From: a virus
Reading direction: 5' to 3' (one strand)
DNA length: 25,151 nt
IMG/VR virus record: IMGVR_UViG_3300042987_001356
Location: 1-25,151 of that record
Shown: positions 19,661 through 25,151 of the stretch, piece after piece
Layout: every line of letters starts with the position of its first letter
Numbering within the stretch: position 1 is the stretch's first letter
Made by a program: the position numbers and the translations under genes
The notes under the pieces: model-generated
Seen by the model: the letters and a program-made list of their open reading frames with translations, nothing else
What the model was told of the DNA's origin: nothing
Databases searched by the model: none

Positions 19661-20764
19661 GTGGCCCAGACCCTCTTTGGTTCTGCCTATTTCGGCACGG
19701 ACTACTTTGGGTCTGGGCCTAATACTTTCACGTATTCGGGTTCTGGTGGCGCAACTTCTGGTGGCGCTGCAACTACCAGCGTCCTTCACATCAAGTCGTA
19801 CACTGGCTCTGGTGGTGGTACTGCCGGAGGCGCTGCTACCACTTCAGTCCTCCACATCAAGGCCTATACAGGTTCAGGCGGTGCAACTGCTGGCGGCGCT
19901 GCCACAACGTCTGTCCTGCACGTCAAGGCATACGTTGGTTCTGGTGGTGCTGTTGCAGGTGGTGCAGCCACAACCCTTCTTTCTCGTACGTACACGTACG
20001 TCGGTTCAGGCGGTGCCACTGCCGGTGGCGCTGCAACAACCGAATACCTGAGAGTCTTTAGTTATGTAGGCTCAGGCGGCGCTACTGCTGGCGGTGCCGC
20101 TGAAACTCTGTTTGTTGACATCCACGAGTACACGGGCAGCGGCGGTGCAATCGCTGGCGGCGCGGCTACTACGTCAGTTCTGCACGTTTACACGTACGCA
20201 GGGTCTGGCGGCGCTGACGCTGGTGGTGCAGCCGATACAGTTTTCAACAGGACTTATGAGTACGTTGGCAGTGGCGGCGGTACCGCCGGTGGTGCAGCCA
20301 CAACTTCTGTTCTGCATGTTTACACATATGCAGGAAGTGGTGGCGCTACAGCGGGTGGTGCCGCCGAAACGCTGTTCGTTCATATCTATAACTACACAGG
20401 TTCCGGCGGAGCAACCGCAGGCGGTGCTGCTACCACCTCTGTACTGCACGTTAATTCGTATGTGGGTTCTGGTGGCGCTACCGCTGGCGGGTCTGCTGAC
20501 GTTCTGCACATCAAGGTCTACTCAGGCTCTGGCGGTGCCACCGCTGGCGGCGCAGCGGTCGTGGTATGGGAACCAGCAGCGCCCGGTACGGTGGTTATCT
20601 ACGATGTTCAGGTCAGTGGTTACGTCATGGTTATCGAGACTTCTCCTGCCGTAGAAGTACACGACACGTTATATGGCGGTACACTGAGTCTGATAGATTT
20701 TGCCCCAACCGCTATGCTTTACGACATGGCTCTTGGAGGAACGGCGGTACTGGTAGATGTCTAA
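19661..20764 (+). CDS. Gly-rich tandem-repeat virion fibre-like protein, 367 aa
   Basis: After a 24-residue start (AQTLFGSAYFGTDYFGSG) the protein holds 13 tandem repeats of about 22 residues (nucleotides about 19733-20569). Each has Y-x-GSGGATAGGAA followed by a short strand (TTSVLHV, ETLFV). The C-terminal 60 residues are a beta region. The Gly runs suggest a polyglycine helix bundle or a repetitive beta fold as in some tail fibre tips and adhesins. It is probably a tail fibre or spike, with repeats that can expand or contract. GTG start with GCGGAG upstream. Confidence 0.65.
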   Translation: MAQTLFGSAYFGTDYFGSGPNTFTYSGSGGATSGGAATTSVLHIKSYTGSGGGTAGGAATTSVLHIKAYTGSGGATAGGAATTSVLHVKAYVGSGGAVAGGAATTLLSRTYTYVGSGGATAGGAATTEYLRVFSYVGSGGATAGGAAETLFVDIHEYTGSGGAIAGGAATTSVLHVYTYAGSGGADAGGAADTVFNRTYEYVGSGGGTAGGAATTSVLHVYTYAGSGGATAGGAAETLFVHIYNYTGSGGATAGGAATTSVLHVNSYVGSGGATAGGSADVLHIKVYSGSGGATAGGAAVVVWEPAAPGTVVIYDVQVSGYVMVIETSPAVEVHDTLYGGTLSLIDFAPTAMLYDMALGGTAVLVDV

Positions 20765-21050
20765 CTACACGACCGGAACGATGGTGCGTTTGAACGGTTC
20801 GTTCCGCACTATCTACGGTGTCCTTGACGACCCGGCCACGGTGACGTTTGAGATGCAGGTTCCCGACGGGACTATCACGACGTACACCTACGGCGTTGAC
20901 AACGAACTTATCCGCGAATCGGAGGGCAACTACTACGTAGATTGGACAACCTCTGACGTTGGTACGTACACGTACCGCTTTGCTTCCGTTGGCACGGTGA
21001 CGGCAGCGAACGAGAACACTTTCACTGTGCCTACCTCACCGTTTGCATAG
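20757..21050 (+). CDS. Small Ig-like beta-sandwich virion protein, 97 aa
   Basis: ATG overlaps the end of the repeat gene by eight bases. The sequence (RLNGSFRTIYGVLDDPATVTFEMQVPDGTITTYTYG...GNYYVDWTTSDVGTYTYRFASVGTVTAANENTFTV) has the strand spacing and Y-x-Y before the last strand typical of Ig-like domains added to phage head or tail surfaces. It could help weak binding to the cell surface. Probably a partner of the preceding fibre protein. Confidence 0.6.
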   Translation: MSNYTTGTMVRLNGSFRTIYGVLDDPATVTFEMQVPDGTITTYTYGVDNELIRESEGNYYVDWTTSDVGTYTYRFASVGTVTAANENTFTVPTSPFA

Positions 21051-21059
21051 GAGTACACA

Positions 21060-21335
21060 ATGGCTGGCTACGGCATGAAGAAGATGGCTACTGGTGGGAT
21101 GACTGGCCGCCCGAAGACTATGGGTGCCGCGATGAAGCAGGTTGAGAAGTCCGCCGCTGACCGCCGCCTCGACAAGATGGCTGGCGTCAAGGAGGGCTCG
21201 GCCAAGGACATTCGCGCCGACAAGATGCAGGCCAAGAACCTGATGGCTGGCAAGCCGCAGGTCAACGGTGGCGTTAAGGCTGCTTACGGCATCAAGAAGA
21301 TGTCCAAGGGCGGCACGATGAAGCGCGGCAAGTAG
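21060..21335 (+). CDS. Small basic Lys/Met/Gly-rich protein, 91 aa
   Basis: The product has repeated KMATGG/KMSKGG elements at both ends (GYGMKKMATGGMTGRPKTMG; GIKKMSKGGTMKRGK) and is strongly basic. The KMAxGG pattern is familiar from small virion proteins of podoviruses and marine phages. It might bind packaged DNA or the portal. GGAG seven bases upstream supports the ATG. No enzymatic motif seen. Confidence 0.65.
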   Translation: MAGYGMKKMATGGMTGRPKTMGAAMKQVEKSAADRRLDKMAGVKEGSAKDIRADKMQAKNLMAGKPQVNGGVKAAYGIKKMSKGGTMKRGK

Positions 21336-21353
21336 CCGCAAAGGGGCGGGTTC

Positions 21354-24113
21354 ATGGCATTTGGGGAACCGCTAGACTGGACTCTTCAGCGTCAGCAGGA
21401 TGCTACTCAGTATTTCTCGACGCTTGAAGATTTTTCTCCTGACGAGAACATTGACATTGACATGTCGATGTTTGAACGCGGTGATGTTCCTTCTACATTT
21501 TCTCAGTCTGCCATGAACCTCGCCGGTTACGCTGCTCAGTCGCGTATGCCGCAGCAGCAGCAGACGCAAGAGCCGGGGTTCCTTAGCAAACTCTTTAGTT
21601 TCCTTGGAGAAGTAGACAAGCCTATCTCCACCCGCCTTGGCTTCAAGGCTGAAGGTGAAGGCATTGCTAGTTCTCTTGAAAACATTGCAATGGAAGAGGC
21701 TACCCGCCCTTCCAACATTGTTTTGTCTGCTCTTGGTTTGTTTACAGGCGGACTTTCAACTGGCGCTGCTGGTGCCCGTATTGCCGCTTCTGTTGCAGCG
21801 CGAAACGTAGCGCGCAACGTAGGCATGGGTATTGGTGCTCGTATTGCTGGCAACGTAGCAGAGCAGGGCCTTGAAGCCGCTGGCGTAGAAAACCCTTACA
21901 TCCGTGGCGCAGTTGGCTTTGGTGCTGGTGCACTTGGTGGCTCCCTTGCAGGCGGCGCAATGTCTTGGGCTCGTGTTGCCAAGATGGGAATCATGCAGGG
22001 TGACGAGGCTGTTACTGCTGCTGCTCGTGCAGAACTTGCAGCGCAGGAAGCGGCTCAAACTGCAAGGCAGCAGTCGAGGTATGGCTATCTTGTTGAGGGT
22101 CTAGGAACTAGGTTTGGTCAAGGGACTGAAGTAGGCATTGGTATGCCTGCTGAAAATGTTTATGCAGGTCTTCCGCCGATGGGTGCGCGACCAACTGCTA
22201 CTAGAACATTCCCTCAGGGTTCTGCTCAGGTTGCTGCTGGAGGTGGCGTTCCGCCCGCTGCTGGTGGTGGAGCAGGCTCTGGTGGCGCTGGTGTTGGTGG
22301 TGGCTTTGGTGGGGGTGCCGGTGGCACTGGTGGCACGGCTGGTGTTGGTGGCAATCCTTGGGCGAATTCACCTTACTTTCAGCAGCAGGCCGCTAATCAA
22401 GCAAACGCTGCAATGCAGGCTGCGCAACAGGCTGCTGCCACCGCCGCTGCTGGCCCTCCTACATGGAAAACAATGAACTGGAAAGAACGTGCAATGGGAC
22501 TTCTTGGAATCCCAATGCATGTCCGTTCATCTTTGGACATTTCTGGTTTTAGGCAAATTGAACCATACGTTGCTGGAAGAATTGCAAGCGGAGATGTACA
22601 GCGCGTTTGGGATATCTTTAAGAAGGAATATCCTGCGGGATTTAGCGAAAAAGTTTTCCAAGACCATTTGGATGATATCTATAATTCTGCAAATGCTCAG
22701 CATTATGCAAACATGGGAATTAAATTTAGTGACCTTGTTGGTTCAAGGGAAGAGATGCTTTCATCTGGTCTTATTGAAGGCATCCCAATTTTAGGTAAAT
22801 TTTTTCGTGGTTCTGACCGTGCTTATTCTGCTGCTGTAAACGAAGCGCGTCGCGGTCTTGCCGATGCATTTATTGAAAAAATTAATAAGTTTGATCCTGC
22901 GCAAGCGCAGGCAATTCTAAACGATCCAAAGCAGATGGAACGCTTTGGCAAATTTGTTATGGCGGCAACTGGTCGCGGTTCACTTCCAAAGTGGATTTCA
23001 GAAAATGCGCTTCTTGGGCAGCCTATTTTTTGGGCACCAAGGCTGTTTGCTTCTCGTTTGCAGATTCCGCTTACCGCTCTCTTTGCCCCAATTTCTGCTA
23101 GCGGAAACATCATTCGCGGCGAAGCCATCAAAGAACTTGTTGGCATGGTTGGAACCAACAGCGCCATGCTTTATGGACTTAAAAATCTTGGTGCTGCTGA
23201 CGTTGAACTTGATCCACGCTCATCTGACTTTGCGCAAATTCGAATTGGTGATAGGCGTTTTGATACTTGGGGCGGATACCGACCTATTGCCAACCTGACG
23301 TTCCGCCTTGGCACGTCTATGACAAATGCACTGACTGGCAGTGAATACGAAAATTACAAAGGAATCTCTGGTGTTTCTGGCGAAGGCGAACTTTACAGCA
23401 AGCCTACTTATGACATTGTTCTAGACTTCCTTAAGAGCAAGATGTCGCCGGTTGCAGGTGCTGTAGCAAGTCAGTTGAGTGGTACTGATTTTACTGGCAA
23501 ACGTATTACTGACAATAGACTTAAGGAACTAGGTTTTAATCTATTGGTTCCACTTTCCGTGGAGCAGTTGGGTCAGGAATACTACACCCAGTTGCCTGAA
23601 GAATTAAAGCAAAATGGCGCTATTAATGCATTTAAACGTGCAGGTCAAATTACTGCTGCCAATCTTGTTTACATGAATGGAATCGGAGGCGGTTATTACT
23701 TGCCGCGTCCCGCTGATCTTGCTGCTATGGGCAAGTACAGTGAGATGAGTCCTGAAGACAAATTGGATGCTATTCGTTCAATGTCATGGTCAACTATCAA
23801 AGACTCAATTGGAGCATCCAACTTCAAAACCTACAAGGCTTGGAGTGATTCTCTTGCAAAAGATTATTCAAAAATGTACCGAGATGCTGGGTTAGACGCG
23901 GCTTACTCACAGCAACTTGCTCAAAATATGGTTTCTCGTATGGCTGCTAGCAAGAACTACCAGAACATTTCTAGGATGTACGAGAACCAATGGATTATGG
24001 AAAATCCAGACGTGGCACGCCGGATTGTAAATGAGGAATACAAGAAGCCATTTAACGAGCGCCGTCTTTCGCTTACTCAAGAGCAGATGGCACTCCTTCA
24101 GAGTTTCCAGTAG
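21354..24113 (+). CDS. Large internal virion or polyvalent-type protein, 919 aa
   Basis: The N-terminal 120 residues are acidic and Gln-rich. Two glycine/alanine-rich hydrophobic segments follow (about 121-150 and 184-208), which may insert in a membrane. A Gly-rich linker lies near 289-335. The C-terminal part is helical, with FGKFVMAATGRGSLPKW and PIFWAPRLFASRLQIPLTALFAP (about 530-580). This resembles, from memory, a domain of large polyvalent/DdrB-like phage proteins. Proteins of this kind are usually packaged and ejected with DNA. No lysozyme or protease motif was found. Confidence 0.55.
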   Translation: MAFGEPLDWTLQRQQDATQYFSTLEDFSPDENIDIDMSMFERGDVPSTFSQSAMNLAGYAAQSRMPQQQQTQEPGFLSKLFSFLGEVDKPISTRLGFKAEGEGIASSLENIAMEEATRPSNIVLSALGLFTGGLSTGAAGARIAASVAARNVARNVGMGIGARIAGNVAEQGLEAAGVENPYIRGAVGFGAGALGGSLAGGAMSWARVAKMGIMQGDEAVTAAARAELAAQEAAQTARQQSRYGYLVEGLGTRFGQGTEVGIGMPAENVYAGLPPMGARPTATRTFPQGSAQVAAGGGVPPAAGGGAGSGGAGVGGGFGGGAGGTGGTAGVGGNPWANSPYFQQQAANQANAAMQAAQQAAATAAAGPPTWKTMNWKERAMGLLGIPMHVRSSLDISGFRQIEPYVAGRIASGDVQRVWDIFKKEYPAGFSEKVFQDHLDDIYNSANAQHYANMGIKFSDLVGSREEMLSSGLIEGIPILGKFFRGSDRAYSAAVNEARRGLADAFIEKINKFDPAQAQAILNDPKQMERFGKFVMAATGRGSLPKWISENALLGQPIFWAPRLFASRLQIPLTALFAPISASGNIIRGEAIKELVGMVGTNSAMLYGLKNLGAADVELDPRSSDFAQIRIGDRRFDTWGGYRPIANLTFRLGTSMTNALTGSEYENYKGISGVSGEGELYSKPTYDIVLDFLKSKMSPVAGAVASQLSGTDFTGKRITDNRLKELGFNLLVPLSVEQLGQEYYTQLPEELKQNGAINAFKRAGQITAANLVYMNGIGGGYYLPRPADLAAMGKYSEMSPEDKLDAIRSMSWSTIKDSIGASNFKTYKAWSDSLAKDYSKMYRDAGLDAAYSQQLAQNMVSRMAASKNYQNISRMYENQWIMENPDVARRIVNEEYKKPFNERRLSLTQEQMALLQSFQ

Positions 24114-24155
24114 TTGACTTTGTTTACACAAAGTAGTTACCATAATTGAGTCTTG

Positions 24156-24175
24156 ACTCCCGCAAACGCGGGAGT
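24156..24175 (+). other. GC-rich hairpin upstream of the scaffold gene
   Basis: ACTCCCGC (24156-24163) pairs with GCGGGAGT (24168-24175) around AAAC. It ends six bases before the AGAGGAG ribosome site of the next gene. There is no T-run, so it more likely stabilises or modulates the capsid/scaffold message than terminates. A second weak dyad CTTTGT...ACAAAG lies at 24118-24133. Confidence 0.6.
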
Positions 24176-24193
24176 GGCGGAGAGGAGTATCAG

Positions 24194-25075
24194 GTGGTCA
24201 TGCAGGCAGGTATGTCGGATCAGCGCCGTGGTTTGTTTGACGATCTGGAAGACGAAATCCTTACGGATCAGGAAGCGGAAGCGCCTGTACCCAACACGGA
24301 TGAGTCGCCAGTACCAGAGATTGAACCGACCGCTGTACCCGAACCCGAGTCTGACTTTGACATCAATACTCCAGAAGGAGTAGCCAAGGCCGCCGAGCGA
24401 TCCGAGGCTCTGCGCAACTATCTGGAGAAGGTTCGTCTCGACACGGCCAATGCCGAGCGAGTCCGTTATCAGAATGAGTTGCGTCGAGAGCAGGGGACAA
24501 GTGAGCGGGCTGCGGCTTACCACCAATCCGTTATTGACAGACTGCTGGCTGGCGAAAACCCTGAGGCACTAAAGCGGGAGATTCCCGTTTACGTTGCTGC
24601 TAATCAGGGATGGGCTCAGGCTCAGGTCGTTGCTGACCTGCTTGAGCAGGCTGTTCAGTTTGCTAACGATGACCAGAAGAAGGAAATTCAGGGCATTCTT
24701 AGCGAGGCTGACAGCCCCGGAGCAATTACAAAGGCAGCGGAAAAGGCTGTCGAGTTTATGCTTTCCAGTCACGCCGACCAGACTCTTGCCAATCTAGACT
24801 TTAACAATCTTAAGGAACACCCCCGCTTTGGTGAGTGGCTTACCAATGAAGTGAAGGCGCGCATGGAGGAAGAGATGAAGGCTCAGGAAACGCAGAGCAA
24901 GTCTCGACCTCAGGCTCCCGCCGTCCCCTCTGGTACCGCTTCCACTGGCGGAATTTCAGCAGAGCAGTTCGTCTCCATGGACAAGGCAGCACAGGACAAG
25001 TACCTCTCCAACCTCACTGAAGAGCAGGAGGACGCCCTGATGACTGCCCTGTACGAAGCCGCTCGCGGCGGGTGA
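24194..25075 (+). CDS. Probable capsid scaffold protein, 293 aa
   Basis: The start is taken as GTG at 24194 because AGAGGAG lies six bases upstream; ATG at 24200 or a longer frame to 24146 are alternatives. The protein is acidic and mainly helical (LFDDLEDEILTDQEAEAP...EGVAKAAERSEALRNYLEKVRLDTANAERVRYQNELRREQ), Pro/Glu-rich early and disordered near the end (QETQSKSRPQAPAVPSG). A final helical part follows (SMDKAAQDKYLSNLTEEQEDALMTALYEAA). This and its place immediately before the capsid gene fit a scaffold. It would guide procapsid assembly and then leave or be lost. Confidence 0.7.
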   Translation: MVMQAGMSDQRRGLFDDLEDEILTDQEAEAPVPNTDESPVPEIEPTAVPEPESDFDINTPEGVAKAAERSEALRNYLEKVRLDTANAERVRYQNELRREQGTSERAAAYHQSVIDRLLAGENPEALKREIPVYVAANQGWAQAQVVADLLEQAVQFANDDQKKEIQGILSEADSPGAITKAAEKAVEFMLSSHADQTLANLDFNNLKEHPRFGEWLTNEVKARMEEEMKAQETQSKSRPQAPAVPSGTASTGGISAEQFVSMDKAAQDKYLSNLTEEQEDALMTALYEAARGG

Positions 25076-25103
25076 CGGGCGGCCCTAAGAAGGGAACCCA
25101 GTA

Positions 25104-25151
25104 ATGGCGCTCTACCCGAGCACCGTCCAGTCTGCTATTCCGCAGTTGTGG
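25104..25151 (+). CDS. Probable major capsid protein (N-terminal 16 codons only)
   Basis: ATG at 25104 with AAGGGA upstream begins MALYPSTVQSAIPQLW and runs off the window. This N-terminus after a scaffold gene agrees with major capsid proteins of many environmental phages. Only 16 residues are visible, so the call depends on gene order and the short start. Confidence 0.65.
   Translation, partial: MALYPSTVQSAIPQLW

Noticed and set aside
24114-24146. Promoter TTGACT...CATAAT upstream of the scaffold gene
   Set aside because: The two boxes are 21 bases apart, outside the normal 16-18 range, so it is not listed as a promoter.
1-25151. tRNA or rRNA genes
   Set aside because: No cloverleaf with conserved T-loop (GTTCRANNC in proper context) or rRNA segment was noticed in either strand by eye; a tRNA scan would settle this.

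Overview
The window is part of the genome of a tailed double-stranded DNA phage (Caudoviricetes), probably an uncultured environmental one. It holds an adjacent terminase pair, a portal protein, a probable scaffold and the first codons of a probable major capsid protein, together with a replication and recombination module and many very small genes packed tip to tail. No host gene, rRNA or tRNA was recognised. Small proteins such as the DUF6321-type protein and the lysine-rich 45-residue protein are, from memory, common in aquatic phages. The host cannot be fixed from the sequence.

Left arm (1-11071), read leftward. From right to left in transcription order there is first a block of small hypothetical genes (about 6.0-11.1 kb). 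Their gaps carry promoter-like TTGACA boxes and strong hairpins, and most genes have a GAGAGG-type ribosome binding site. Next come a probable single-strand DNA-binding protein (5127-5579) and a conserved small protein, then a low-complexity Thr/Pro repeat flanked on one side by an inverted repeat (4313-4811). These are followed by a two-gene replicative helicase (DnaB N-terminal domain protein plus a RecA-fold ATPase), a run of very small zinc-binding proteins, an HTH protein, an HNH-like protein and a RusA-type Holliday junction resolvase. This is the early, DNA-metabolism arm. No DNA polymerase or primase lies in the window.

Centre (11072-12283). About 730 bases without a convincing gene hold three 22-bp direct repeats and a cluster of AACTGTTC palindromes and hairpins. 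Part of this cluster is a second copy of a sequence that forms the 3' end of the helicase ATPase gene 9.4 kb away. It looks like a regulatory, origin or recombination region. The small terminase gene lies just beyond it, still leftward.

Right arm (12284-25151), read rightward. The order is large terminase, two small zinc-finger-like proteins, portal, a small protein, a coiled-coil virion protein, three tiny basic or Cys-rich proteins, a beta-rich virion protein, a Gly-rich protein of 13 tandem 22-residue repeats, an Ig-like protein, a small basic protein, a 919-residue probable internal virion protein, scaffold, and the start of the major capsid gene. This is the late packaging and morphogenesis arm. 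Many neighbours share stop/start bases (TAATG, TGATG, TAGTG, ATGA), so translation is probably coupled.

The most unusual items are the duplicated hairpin element, the 29-bp inverted repeat beside the Thr/Pro repeat (a possible invertible segment), the split DnaB-like helicase, and a pair of paralogous 31-residue membrane peptides.
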